The notes beneath the pieces were generated by a model. The model did not search any database. It had not been told where the DNA came from and saw nothing but the letters and a program-made list of their open reading frames with translations. A stretch of DNA of 64,000 nt from NCBI RefSeq assembly GCF_002831585.1, contig NZ_CP025114.1:1-64000 (forward strand). Direction: 5' to 3'. Shown piece by piece: positions 27,937 to 37,078 of this stretch (the first letter of the stretch is position 1; every line of letters begins with the position of its first letter). Both the position numbers and the translations under genes were made by a program. Origin of the DNA: Bradyrhizobium sp. SK17. Lineage in GTDB: Bacteria > Pseudomonadota > Alphaproteobacteria > Rhizobiales > Xanthobacteraceae.

Positions 27937-28414
27937 AGGTCTTCTCCTTTGCTGTATCAGGTCGCGACCATCGCGGCCTTGATGGCGATCGGAAAACACC
28001 GGGCGACCGGCCCGCACCCGAAGGGCTGAAACGCAGTGGAAGGCGGCGCAGGGACGAGCTTCTTGCCTCGCGAGGAAGCCGCGCGGAGGCGTTAGCCGAG
28101 CACGGCGGGGAAGAAGGTCGTCATCGCGCTGTTGCGGGAACGAGGGCGGGCTGCGCAGCAGCCGAACGCGGTGTGAGATACGCCAGCAAGAAAGGCCGCA
28201 ATGGACGCACTTCTGGACAGCCCTGCGAAGGAGAGACTCTGGCTTACGGCATAGAAACACCAACGACCACGGTCTGACGGACTATCGAGACACTTCCTGC
28301 GCATTGGCCACCCTCGTCATCCGAGAAGCTGCGAGGACGACATGATCCAGCTTCGTCCGGCAACGAGCTATCGGTGCATCGTGCGGCAAGAAGGCTGGGC
28401 GGGAAACGACATCA
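27937..28414. other. DUF736 leader and unexplained spacer
   Basis: The first 140 bases (27950-28075) resemble 34112-34233 upstream of the second DUF736 gene: a CGCGACCATCGCG palindrome-like segment, CCGCACCCGAAGGGC and an AGGGnCGAG-TTCTTG block. Beyond 28080 I see no gene and no TTAGGT tip that would mark the left end of the second recombinase element. Confidence 0.5.
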
Positions 28415-28891
28415 TCATCGACCCTCTCCGTGCTCACCGACCGACGATCGTAGCAACTGGGGGCGACGACGGTGATCAAGCTCCTTCGTTAACTGCGCGA
28501 TGCGGTGCTCGGCCCTGTCGGCACGGCGTTCCGCTTCGGTCGCGCGCCGCAGGAGTCCGGCATTCTCGGTCGCGAGCTGGCGAAGCTGACCCTGCATAAT
28601 ATCGACGGCGATGCGTTGTTCGGCGGCCTTCTCGGCGACGGCGGCGATCCGATCAGGAGCCCGCCGCTGCTGACGGACGCGGATCAGCTCGTCGAGGATA
28701 TCGCGGTGATTGGCGTAGATGGCATTACGTCCAACGCGCGCCTCCCTCGCGAGAGCTGCGACGGTCAATTGCCGTTCGATCATCGGAGACCCCACGGAGC
28801 TGCGGGCCAGGCGGTCGAGGGCAGCGCGCAGCTTCTCGGCTGTCGCTTGCACGCGCCGATCAAGTGGGTTTGCGGCCGTCATCTTCGGCAT
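28415..28891 (-). CDS. DUF6262/TnpC-like accessory protein, trio 2
   Basis: A 158-residue counterpart of 21845-22321, the same length, with LTVAALAREARVGRNAIYAN and a C-terminal coiled coil (GQLRQLATENAGLLRRATEA). ATG 28891 follows AGGAGGAG. It overlaps recombinase 3 by 32 bases. Sequence divergence from the first copy shows the two trios are old relatives and not a recent duplication. Confidence 0.75.
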   Translation of the reverse strand: MPKMTAANPLDRRVQATAEKLRAALDRLARSSVGSPMIERQLTVAALAREARVGRNAIYANHRDILDELIRVRQQRRAPDRIAAVAEKAAEQRIAVDIMQGQLRQLATENAGLLRRATEAERRADRAEHRIAQLTKELDHRRRPQLLRSSVGEHGEGR

Positions 28892-30746
28892 GGGCTCCTC
28901 CTGTAGCGGAAAGATCGGAAAGGACACGCTCGCACTCGGCAATGCGCGTTCTGGCGAGAGCGATGCTCGATGCATCGAGTCGATCGTCGGCGACCAAAGC
29001 GATGTTGCGATCAAGGCGCGCTTGCCAGACCGGGCGGTGCCGCTCAGTGACTGCGAAGTTAGCGCAGCTCATGCAGGTGCTCTCGGTGCGCCACAGCGGG
29101 TTCGGACCGCGTTCGTCCCCCATGCAAGCGGCGGACTCGACGCGATAGACACAATACCCCCAGTCGCAGACGCCGAGCCGCATGCCGCTCTCCTCGATGA
29201 GGAAATCGACATAGCCGGCGAGTTCGCCGTCGCGGGTCCGGCCGCGGAAGCGCGACCGCGACGACAGCATGCGCCCCGCCTTGCCGCCAAGACGCGACGC
29301 GGTGAGCAACTCCTCGAGCGCAGATCGCGTCTCGTCGAGTGTTTGCGCATCGACGAGTTCGCCGAGATCAAAATCTGTTCCGACATAGGCGCTGTCGGTC
29401 ATAATGCGGGTCACATGCCCGAAATGATGCTGCAAGGCATGAAGGCCGGTGCGGTCGCGCTTGCCGACGAAGCGGGCAAAGGTCTTACGGCCTTGGTGCG
29501 TGGTCAGACGCCAAGGCGTTCCATCGTCGTTGAGCGGCATGTCGATGAAAGCCGCAAATCTCTCGTTCAGACGGATAACGAGAGAACTGCCCGTTGGGAC
29601 CTCCGGCACGCGGCGATCGATGATGCCGTTCCCGGCGATGGAGAGCCACAGGTCCAACCGGCCGCTCTGAGCGCGCAAGGGTTCTGAGAGACGGCGCAAG
29701 ACGTCGACGGCACGCAGAACGGGCGGCGGCGCTGGCCAGAGGTGCGGCACGCCGGCATCGTTGCCGGCGGTCTTGAATATCCGGCCGCGGAGATAAGCAA
29801 AGGCTTCCGTCTTATCTGCGGACGGATGCTCCTCGACGCAGTGAGCATTGAGCGTCAGAATCTCCGAGGCTCTTGCGCCGACCAGATAGGCAATGGTGAC
29901 GAAGCAAGCTTCCTGGATGCGATTGATCAGCCCGCGCAGGTGCCTCGTTCGCGTCAACGGCGGATGCCAGGGCACGTTCTCGCCCTCGATCGTGGAAAAC
30001 CGAAATGAAGACACGAGTGCCCGGACGGCCTGCCGGTGAACGAAGAAGGAGCGACTTTGATCATCCATGCGAAACGGCACGGCCTGGTCGCGTAGTGCGA
30101 TCACGTCATCGGCCGGCTGTCCGATGAGTCGGATCGCGGCCGAGACGAGCGGCACGGCGATGGCATCGGGCGTGAATGGCAGGCGCTGCACGGTATGGCG
30201 GCTGAATCCGGAATGAGCGCCTACGCGGTCTTCGTCGAACGGGTGCTCTGGTGGTGGGCATGCGAGCTTGCGCCGTTGCTGGTAGAGGGCGAGCAAAAGG
30301 TTGGCGTAGTCGTGACGGGTCCCAGGTCTGATCAGCGCGCCATTGTGTCTTCGTCGCCCGGCAATGTCGTGCATGAACCGGGCGGCGGCATCGCGATCGA
30401 GGTCGCCGAAGCTGCGCATTGCTTGGCCAGCCATCCATCGGATCAGGATGCGGAGCTTGACGGCCGCGGCAACAAGGGTTCTCGCGCGGGCGTGCCGCCT
30501 GCCTGGCGGCGGATCGAGGCGAAGCGACCACAAAAAGATGCGCGCATCTTCCAGCCAGCGGCCCCAACATGGGTCTGTGAAGCGGCTGCCGTCTGGCAGT
30601 TCGAAATCCCAATCGATCTGGAGCTGCGATCTCCGCAGGTCGGATCGCAGGCCATCGAGATGCCATTGCGGGTCCGACCATAGCGACTCTGCCGAAACCT
30701 TCTGCGGCGGATCAACGTCATGCGTGGGATCAGCTTGGAGCAGCAT
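28860..30746 (-). CDS. tyrosine recombinase 3 of trio 2
   Basis: A 628-residue relative of 22281-24179 with LVGARASEILTLNAH, RLTTHQGRKTFARFVG, HHFGHVTRIMTDSAY and the Cys-rich tail (CDWGYCVYRVESAACMG, STCMSCANFAVTERH). Gene order, spacing (two bases after recombinase 2) and overlap with the DUF6262 gene match trio 1. The frame is intact, so the module may still be active. Confidence 0.85.
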   Translation of the reverse strand: MLLQADPTHDVDPPQKVSAESLWSDPQWHLDGLRSDLRRSQLQIDWDFELPDGSRFTDPCWGRWLEDARIFLWSLRLDPPPGRRHARARTLVAAAVKLRILIRWMAGQAMRSFGDLDRDAAARFMHDIAGRRRHNGALIRPGTRHDYANLLLALYQQRRKLACPPPEHPFDEDRVGAHSGFSRHTVQRLPFTPDAIAVPLVSAAIRLIGQPADDVIALRDQAVPFRMDDQSRSFFVHRQAVRALVSSFRFSTIEGENVPWHPPLTRTRHLRGLINRIQEACFVTIAYLVGARASEILTLNAHCVEEHPSADKTEAFAYLRGRIFKTAGNDAGVPHLWPAPPPVLRAVDVLRRLSEPLRAQSGRLDLWLSIAGNGIIDRRVPEVPTGSSLVIRLNERFAAFIDMPLNDDGTPWRLTTHQGRKTFARFVGKRDRTGLHALQHHFGHVTRIMTDSAYVGTDFDLGELVDAQTLDETRSALEELLTASRLGGKAGRMLSSRSRFRGRTRDGELAGYVDFLIEESGMRLGVCDWGYCVYRVESAACMGDERGPNPLWRTESTCMSCANFAVTERHRPVWQARLDRNIALVADDRLDASSIALARTRIAECERVLSDLSATGGAHAEDDGRKPT

Positions 30747-30748
30747 GA

Positions 30749-32575
30749 TTACTCCAGCTCCGGCAGGGCGGGCATGTCGTTGGCAAGCGCACGCGCGGCC
30801 TCATGCATCGCAGCCGGGAAATCCGGAAGGATGTCCTGGGTGAGAATCCGCCACGACGGCGCGTAGAGGAGATTCCACCGTTGGGGGTCGAGCCGGTTGC
30901 GGGCTTGTTCGAACCGATCGATGGCGGCGAGGATACGCGCCAGATGTTCAGGGTCGATCGGGATCACGAGACCGGGACACGCAAGGCATCCGCCAAAATG
31001 CGGGCACAGGCGCTCGGCGCCATCTCGACCAGGAATGACCGGCGCGAGACAATCATGGGCGAAGGAAGCGGTGCCACGACGTTGGCCAAGCCGCAACGGC
31101 GCGCCTATAGGCTTGTCCCCGCGCACCCATGCGATCATCAGGTCTTGCAAGCGAGCGATCGTCTGGCGCTGTAAGCGTGTCGTCTCCTCGCTCTTGAGAT
31201 ACGTCTCGGTCGTCGCGGCGTTGGCGTGATTGAGGATCGATTGGGCCACGAGAATATCGCCGCCGGAGGCGCGATAGTGTTCGGTTGCGACAGTGCCGCG
31301 AAACAAAGCGGGCGCAAAGCCGGCGATCCGGGAACGCGTGCTGTCGGGATGTGCCGCGTTCCACTCATCGATGCGATGGTTGGCGCGCTTCGTGAATCGG
31401 AGGATAGCGCGCCTGAGGACGGAATGCTCGACCACCTCCGTGCGGCTACGAAGCGAATGGCGGGTGGACTCGGTATAGATGCTGCGCGTCAGAAATAGCC
31501 GATCCTGCTGCATGGGCGAAGCATCTGCAACAAGCGGTTCAGTCAGGGCCAGCATCATCGCGATCAGGTTCGGCGCGGCGTATCGTCGACGCCGATCGAA
31601 CGAGCGGCGCTGCGCCTTCTGGAGACGCGCATTGGTCTTGGCCTTGTTCCAGTCGATGATCACGCGATGCTCGTCGAGCGGATGCGGGATGAGACAGTCG
31701 CGACGGATATGACGCAGCGGATCGGGATTGGCGGCGGTCTGGATGGCGATCGCCAGAAAGAACGGAACGAGCGTATCGGTAGTGATGTGAAAATACTGCG
31801 TGATGGTGCGATAGCCGCCCCAAGACTTGACGAGCGTGGCGGACTTGATCCCGTGTTCTTCGAGAACAGCCCTGTCGGGCATGCGACCGTCCTCGATGCG
31901 GCTGATCCGCCAAATCCATCGATCGAGCCCCTGACCGCGCAGTATCTTGGGCGGAAGCTCGGTGCGCCGGATGACATCCTGCCCATGTTGAAACCGGGCC
32001 CAGACCTCGTCGATCTCCTCGTAGCAGGCGCTGAGGATCGCCTTGATCTGATCGGACGGCAGCCGCCGGCGCGGTTGCTGATGCATTCGCCTGCCGGGAA
32101 AGGGATTCCAGGGAATCTCAAGATCGCGTGCGAGCGTTCCAGGTCGATTGCGCTGGCACCATGCGAGGAGCGGCCGAAATGTATTGAAGGCCGTGGCATG
32201 CGCACCGCGCGGCGCGCGGGAGGTCGACTGCGCCTTGAGCCAGAGCACGTAGCGGCCGAGCGCGGCGGTATCGACATCAGCCGCCGTCTTAATCGTCTCA
32301 TCGTCGACAACGTAGCGGGCAAAGCGGAGGATCGCTGCCCAGGTCGTTCGGCGGGTCGTGGGCCTTTGGCCGACGCCATGCTCTCGGAAAGCCTGGACCA
32401 TGAGCCCGCGCAGGTCGGCAGGCAGGCCGGAAAGCTGCTCGGGGTCGAACCGTTGGATTGGCCGACCTCCGGCATCGGTGAATATGACCTTATCGGTGAT
32501 GAGGTCAGTTGCCGCATTGTCCGGCGCCGCAACCGTGATGCGCCGATTGATCGACTTCCTTTTACGCGCGGCCAT
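30749..32575 (-). CDS. tyrosine recombinase 2 of trio 2
   Basis: A 608-residue relative of 24183-26027. Shared blocks include RRRYAAPNLIAMMLALTEPL, TEHYRASGGDILVAQSILNH and a C-terminal CPHFGGCLACPGLVIP. Start ATG 32575 is set by the 14-base overlap with recombinase 1, the same overlap as in trio 1; the frame is open further upstream. The catalytic box is degenerate in the same places as in trio 1, so this is a family trait and not decay. Confidence 0.83.
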   Translation of the reverse strand: MAARKRKSINRRITVAAPDNAATDLITDKVIFTDAGGRPIQRFDPEQLSGLPADLRGLMVQAFREHGVGQRPTTRRTTWAAILRFARYVVDDETIKTAADVDTAALGRYVLWLKAQSTSRAPRGAHATAFNTFRPLLAWCQRNRPGTLARDLEIPWNPFPGRRMHQQPRRRLPSDQIKAILSACYEEIDEVWARFQHGQDVIRRTELPPKILRGQGLDRWIWRISRIEDGRMPDRAVLEEHGIKSATLVKSWGGYRTITQYFHITTDTLVPFFLAIAIQTAANPDPLRHIRRDCLIPHPLDEHRVIIDWNKAKTNARLQKAQRRSFDRRRRYAAPNLIAMMLALTEPLVADASPMQQDRLFLTRSIYTESTRHSLRSRTEVVEHSVLRRAILRFTKRANHRIDEWNAAHPDSTRSRIAGFAPALFRGTVATEHYRASGGDILVAQSILNHANAATTETYLKSEETTRLQRQTIARLQDLMIAWVRGDKPIGAPLRLGQRRGTASFAHDCLAPVIPGRDGAERLCPHFGGCLACPGLVIPIDPEHLARILAAIDRFEQARNRLDPQRWNLLYAPSWRILTQDILPDFPAAMHEAARALANDMPALPELE

Positions 32576-33722
32576 GAGGCACCAACTCGCCGTAAAGATA
32601 GGCCAGGCTCTCGGCGAGCGTGTCGGCATGAAGTTCGACGCAGCGCAGATAGATTGCCGTTGACTGAATCGAGGCGTGTCCGAGCAGGACCTGCACAATC
32701 TTCAGCGGATTGAGATCTGGTGTTGTCGCCGCCTGCTTCTGCAGGCGCACGAGCATGGTCATCGCAAATGTATGGCGCAACCAATGGCCCGATCCTGTCA
32801 GCCCTGCCGCCTGAAAGGCCGTGCTGAACGCAGCGGAGAACCTCGCTCTCGACACGGGATCGCCGTTGCTGTTGAGGAACAGCGCTGATGACGGCCGATA
32901 ACCGGGGCGGGTTCTGCGTCGGAGCTTCACCAGCGCCGCACGCTGTTCTCCTGCATACCAGTGGGTTCGGTCGATCAGCCGCAGCGGCGGATAGACGGTG
33001 CGCGGCCGGTCGCCCTTGGTCACGGTCAGCGGCATTCCGACGAGTGGGTCCACGTCGATGTCCACGTGAGCAACATCCGGCACCTGATGGAGCTGCAAGC
33101 CGCATAGTTCCTTGCGGCGCATGCCCGTGGCCAAAGCCCATTCGGCGATCAGGTCATAGGGCGACGAAAGATGCTGAAAAAGCGATTGGAGTTGATCGAC
33201 GCGCAGCGGTCGCGGCAGACGTTCAACCTCCGAAACCGTCAGAGTGTTCGCCATCACGGTCGCAGGCCGATGATGCAAATGCGCCAGCATGCCCTGACGA
33301 CGCACTGAGCGGAGCGACACCTCAACGTAGTCGAAGGGCAATGCTTCGATCAGACCGCGTCGATGCGCCCATGTATAAAAGCGGCAGACCGTCCGGATAC
33401 GATCGTTCACGGTGGACCGGGCATAAGGTCGCCCGGTATGAGGGCTCGGCGTTGCCAGCATCCGATTCCGGTAGCCGGCGATCGTTCCCTCATCGGCGAG
33501 GCGCCAGTCCAGCTCGCTCTGCTCCAGGCTGTCGAACCAGTCATGCAGGTGCTCGCTATACGTCCTCAGCGTCTCCATCGCATGCGAGCGGCCGGGAATG
33601 GTGGCGAGTTCGATCAGGTAGCCGAAGGCAGGTTCGACAATCGACATCTGCGCGTCGAGCAAGATGGGGAAGCCTGCCGGAATCCCTTCAACACCGGGCA
33701 CTGCCCGTACAATCGAAACCAT
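32562..33722 (-). CDS. tyrosine recombinase 1 of trio 2
   Basis: A 386-residue protein, about three quarters identical by eye to 26014-27174, starting MVSIVRAVPGVEG. The catalytic set is complete: GMRRKELCGLQL, LTVTKGDRPRT, GHWLRHTFAMTM, VLLGHASIQSTAIYLR. GGAGAGCAGG precedes the ATG. First gene of the second recombinase operon. Confidence 0.88.
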   Translation of the reverse strand: MVSIVRAVPGVEGIPAGFPILLDAQMSIVEPAFGYLIELATIPGRSHAMETLRTYSEHLHDWFDSLEQSELDWRLADEGTIAGYRNRMLATPSPHTGRPYARSTVNDRIRTVCRFYTWAHRRGLIEALPFDYVEVSLRSVRRQGMLAHLHHRPATVMANTLTVSEVERLPRPLRVDQLQSLFQHLSSPYDLIAEWALATGMRRKELCGLQLHQVPDVAHVDIDVDPLVGMPLTVTKGDRPRTVYPPLRLIDRTHWYAGEQRAALVKLRRRTRPGYRPSSALFLNSNGDPVSRARFSAAFSTAFQAAGLTGSGHWLRHTFAMTMLVRLQKQAATTPDLNPLKIVQVLLGHASIQSTAIYLRCVELHADTLAESLAYLYGELVPHGRA

Positions 33723-33789
33723 CCTGCTCTCCGGTGACGAAGCACCCGGAGGTGCAAGAGGACATCGACATCGCCCAAGTGCTTACCGT

Positions 33790-34065
33790 GTCGATGAAAC
33801 TGACAGATGACAGCACGCGAATAAAAGATACACGGAGCGCCTTCGGCGCGAGTCTTCCTTGAGATGCGAGGGGTTCCCCTCGCGCTCTCCCGTTCGCCAC
33901 GTGGCAGAGGTGCAGGACTTCGCCTGCACCCCTTCAAATAGCTTGTCGTGTCGCCGCCGCGTCAAGCGTTGTCCTCGCTACGCTGCGGGAACGCTTGACT
34001 CGGACGTCTGCGTGCCAGGCTCTCAGGCAATGCCGCTAAAGGACACTTCTCAGCACATGACCTAA
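33790..34065. repeat. right-end region of second recombinase element, four hairpins
   Basis: Same order of hairpins as 27250-27516: GCGCC-TTC-GGCGC (33837-33849), GCGAGGGG/CCCCTCGC (33866-33883), GGTGCAGG/CCTGCACC (33909-33930), TCAAGCGTT/AACGCTTGA (33962-33998), then TAAAGGACACTTCTC and the tip ACCTAA ending at 34065. The third stem differs from its partner by a paired change (A-T to G-C), which supports folding as a selected property. Confidence 0.75.
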
Positions 34066-34104
34066 GCCGTTGCCGTTCACGGTGAAGTTGCCGATGGTAG
34101 CCAT
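34066..34104 (-). pseudogene. DUF736 gene, second copy, first 13 codons only
   Basis: Reads MATIGNFTVNGNG and is then cut by the tip of the second recombinase element. The rest of the gene was not found to the left of that element, so the other junction has been lost or rearranged. Its leader (34105-34233) resembles that of the first DUF736 copy and is itself interrupted by the IS1111-type element. Confidence 0.7.
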
Positions 34105-34313
34105 GTTCGTGTCCTCTTTCGTTTCTCGGGCCGCGACCATCGCGACCTCGATGGCTGTCGTTGACCGGAGGCGATCGGGCCGCACCCGAAGGGCCGCCAC
34201 GCAGTAGAGGGCGGCCAGGGCGAGGCTTTCTTGAATATGTGGACGCCCTTCCCTCGGCCCAATTCAGGCCGAGCATAGATATTGAAGACAGGCTCACTCG
34301 AAAGGGACCGCAT

Positions 34314-35348
34314 ATGTCGCTGACAATCGGACTGGATATCGCGAAACACATCTTTCAAGTTCACGCAGTCAACGATTCTGGTGAGCCTGTCGTCCGTCGC
34401 AAATTGCGGCGGTCCGAAGTGCTGGCTTTCTTTGCGAAGCTCGAACCGGGCGTGATCGGAATTGAAGCCTGCGGTACGGCGCATTATTGGGGGCGAGCAC
34501 TCAGCGAGCTTGGCCATGAGGTCAAACTCATGGCACCCCACTACGTGAAGCCATACGTCAAGCGCAGCAAGACCGACGCGGCGGACGCCGAAGCAATTTG
34601 CGAGGCGGTAGAACGACCAACTATGCGGTTTGTGCCGATCAAGACGACAGAACAGCAAGCCATCCAAATGGTTCATCGCGCGCGATCGATGCTCGTGCGC
34701 CAGCGTACCATGTTGGTCAACGCCATCCGCTCGCATCTCGCCGAATTCGGCCTCGTGACAGGACTTGGTCTGGCCAAGACAGCAGCCCTGGTGGCAGAAG
34801 TGCTCAAGGCCGGCGAGGATGAATGTCCGATCCCAGAGGTCGCGCGAACGGTCGTCCGCTGTCTGACGCAACAGGTCGGCCTGCTCGACAAGCAGATCCG
34901 CCGGCTCGATGTCGAACTCCTCGCTTGGCATCGCAGCAACGCCGCAAGCAAGCTGTTGGCGAGCATTCCTGGCGTCGGCATCGTGACGGCGACCGCGATC
35001 GCTGCGACCGTGCCCGATCCGGCTTACTTCGAATCGGGGCGAGCCTTCGCCGCCTGGCTCGGACTTACGCCCAGAGCAAATTCCTCTGGCGGCAAGGATC
35101 GGCTCGGCCGGATCACCAAGATGGGCAGCCAATATATACGCACACTGCTGGTCGTCGGCGCCACCGCAGTCGTCAGGTCCGCCCGCATCAAGGATGGAAG
35201 TTGGCTCTCGGAGTGGGCGCGATCGCTGCTCGAGAAGAAGCCCGCACGTCTTGTGACCGTGGCTTTGGCCAACAAGATGGCGCGGGTGGCTTGGGCGGTC
35301 TTGACACGTGGTCAGCAGTTTAGGCCGAGTCTTGTCGCGGCTGGCTAA
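34314..35348 (+). CDS. IS110-family DEDD transposase
   Basis: A 344-residue recombinase. The RuvC-like N-terminal domain shows Asp in TIGLDIAKHIFQ, Glu in VIGIEACGTAHYW and the Asp pair in KRSKTDAADAEAI. The C-terminal transposase-20 domain shows LLASIPGVGIVTATAI and the Ser motif RANSSGGKDRLGRITKMG. In this family the enzyme is guided by a bridge RNA made from a non-coding end; in IS1111-group members this lies downstream of the gene. ATG 34314 follows GAAAGGGACCGCAT. Confidence 0.92.
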   Translation: MSLTIGLDIAKHIFQVHAVNDSGEPVVRRKLRRSEVLAFFAKLEPGVIGIEACGTAHYWGRALSELGHEVKLMAPHYVKPYVKRSKTDAADAEAICEAVERPTMRFVPIKTTEQQAIQMVHRARSMLVRQRTMLVNAIRSHLAEFGLVTGLGLAKTAALVAEVLKAGEDECPIPEVARTVVRCLTQQVGLLDKQIRRLDVELLAWHRSNAASKLLASIPGVGIVTATAIAATVPDPAYFESGRAFAAWLGLTPRANSSGGKDRLGRITKMGSQYIRTLLVVGATAVVRSARIKDGSWLSEWARSLLEKKPARLVTVALANKMARVAWAVLTRGQQFRPSLVAAG

Positions 35349-35592
35349 CCGGTAAGGGAAGCAATTAACGGCTTCGGGAGAGGTGCAAGGGAAGTGATGC
35401 AGTCGATCTGACCCACGTATCAGGACAGACCGTTCGCGAGATTGCGCATCATGGCGCGCTTTCTTGAAAGGGACCTGATACGCGGACTCATTCAGGGCCC
35501 GCGGCCGTATGCGCCGTCTTTGAGAGGCCGGACATATGGTAGCACCTGATCGAAACTGCACTTATGCTTCCTTTTTCTTCTTCCCCCGGAGG
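35349..35592 (+). ncRNA. candidate bridge RNA region of IS1111-group element
   Basis: About 240 non-coding bases between the transposase stop and the right inverted repeat. It is the only non-coding stretch in the element long enough for a bridge RNA; the left end has under 80 bases. Short complementary segments (for example GAAAGGGACC near 34300 and near 35466) are present, but the loops cannot be assigned by eye. Confidence 0.4.
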
Positions 35593-35608
35593 GGGCGTCC
35601 ACATATGT

Positions 35609-36151
35609 CTCGCGAGGAATGGGCGCGCAGCGAACAGGGGAAGAAAGCCGAGAACGGCCGTTGCGGTCTTGGGATCGAGGCGGAGCGCAGCGACGACGGC
35701 CTTCGGTTAGACATGCCAAATCGAGGACGCACTGGGCGCGCCAGGCCGAACGATGGGGATACGACCGAGCGACAGGCACGCCACACCGCGCGACGACGGC
35801 CGGGGCACCTTGATGCAAGGGACTCGTGTCGCACCGCGTAGGCTTTCCACGCGCCCGGCGGCCTCGACGCAACCAGGGCAGACGCATCGTGATGACATCA
35901 GGCTTCTGCCGGTACGGGAAGACGCCCGCCCAGGAACAGGGGCCGGCATGTCGGACAGAGCCAGGCAACCCACCCCGCCACGTCCCGCCGCTGCGGCCCG
36001 GTCAGGCGATGGGCAAGCACCGCCATCTCCGGTCGCCGGCCATTACGCATGACGATGCACGCAAGAAAGCCCCGCCGCGAGGCGAGGCCTTCTTCTTATC
36101 GAGAAAGGTGAACGATGAAGCGCAGGCGTCCGGGGCGTGGATGGTTGCGTC
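35609..36151. other. gene-free spacer with leader remnant and terminator
   Basis: The left part is the rest of the DUF736 leader cut by the IS. The middle is GC-rich with no frame that looks like a gene. Near 36066-36091 GCCCCGCC-GCGA-GGCGAGGC within AAGAAAG...CCTTCTT forms an imperfect hairpin that suits termination of the ArdC transcript. Confidence 0.5.
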
Positions 36152-37078
36152 TCATGCCGCTTGGTCGATCTCGGCCGGCTTGGGCTGAAGATCGTGCAGG
36201 TAGGTCACCGCGCGTTGCGCGTGCGCGGCGGCCGATAAGATGAAACGCTTGTCATTGGACAAGACTTCCAACCACGACGCAAGGTAGCTCGCGTGATCCG
36301 CACGCGGCTCGAGCTCGGGCACGATGCCGAGGTCGGCGCTGAGGAAACACGCGCCAAGCTCGGCAACCAGCTCTTCGCGCGCACGCTCGCTGCGATCCTT
36401 CGCGTAGCGGCTGAGATCGCGATTGGCACGATGCGCCGGCGCCGTCCAATGCACGCATTCATGCGCCAGCGTGGCGGCATAGCTCTCCGCGTCTTGGAAG
36501 CTTTCGAACAGCGGCATCTGGATGAGATCGAGCGACGGTGCGAAGTACGCCTTGTCGCCGCCATGCCGGATCGTTGCGCCGGTGTTGGCGAAGAAAGCGT
36601 CGACATGCGCGATGCGCTGCGCCGGCGCGATGGTCGGCTCGGGACGTCCGTAATAGTGATCCGGCAGGTCGTCGATCTGGTCGACGCAAAATACCGTGTA
36701 GGCGCGCAGGAACGGAACGGCCCGTTCGACTTCGTCGCCATGCTCGTCCGTCTCGGTCTTGGTGATCTTGTTGGCGTAGACCACCATCGTTCCGCTCTCA
36801 CCTTTGCGGATGTGACCGCCGAGTTCGCGCGACTGCTTGAACGTCATCCAGATCGGCGAGGTGAAACCGCGCGCGACTGCTTCCGACCAAAGCAGCACGA
36901 CGTTGATGCCCTGATAGGGCATGCCGTTGTGGCGCAACGGCCGCGTGATGCGTCCGGCCGTGTTGGCCGCATTCCACGGCTTGACCCATGGGCGCACGCC
37001 GCGCTCAAGATCCGCGACGATGCGATCGGTGATCCGCGCATAGATGTCGGCGCGGGGTTTGGTTTCCTTACCTGTCAT
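36152..37078 (-). CDS. ardC: ArdC-type antirestriction protein
   Basis: A 308-residue protein with the N-terminal ssDNA-binding domain (DIYARITDRIVADLERGVRP, GINVVLLWSEAVARGFTSP) and a C-terminal zincin-like domain with LAHECVHWTAPAHR, an HExxH-type metal site. ArdC proteins protect incoming plasmid DNA from restriction during conjugation. ATG 37078 is the family start; the frame runs open further upstream without family similarity. It is part of the backbone block transcribed leftward and has its own gene-free leader of about 330 bases. Confidence 0.9.
   Translation of the reverse strand: MTGKETKPRADIYARITDRIVADLERGVRPWVKPWNAANTAGRITRPLRHNGMPYQGINVVLLWSEAVARGFTSPIWMTFKQSRELGGHIRKGESGTMVVYANKITKTETDEHGDEVERAVPFLRAYTVFCVDQIDDLPDHYYGRPEPTIAPAQRIAHVDAFFANTGATIRHGGDKAYFAPSLDLIQMPLFESFQDAESYAATLAHECVHWTAPAHRANRDLSRYAKDRSERAREELVAELGACFLSADLGIVPELEPRADHASYLASWLEVLSNDKRFILSAAAHAQRAVTYLHDLQPKPAEIDQAA

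Larger units (their letters stand above)
34234..35608 (+). mobile_element. IS110-family (IS1111-group) element
   Basis: Subterminal inverted repeats ATATGTGGACGCCC (34235-34248) and GGGCGTCCACATAT (35593-35606) bracket a DEDD transposase. Perfect subterminal repeats are the mark of the IS1111 group. The left flank ...GCTTTCTTG and right flank CTCGCGAGGAA... join to match CTTCTTGCCTCGCGAGGAA in the leader of the other DUF736 gene (28050-28074), giving the empty site and hence the edges to within one or two bases. Confidence 0.8.

Noticed and set aside
27607..28263. Minus-strand frame of 218 codons
   Set aside because: Only its middle (DUF736 start) is real; the rest is leader and a post-frameshift reading.
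34077..35561. Minus-strand frame of 494 codons across the IS110-type transposase
   Set aside because: The plus strand has the DEDD transposase; this frame has no recognisable domain.
35492..35973. Minus-strand frames downstream of the IS110-type element
   Set aside because: Composition typical of GC-rich non-coding leader; no similarity recognised.
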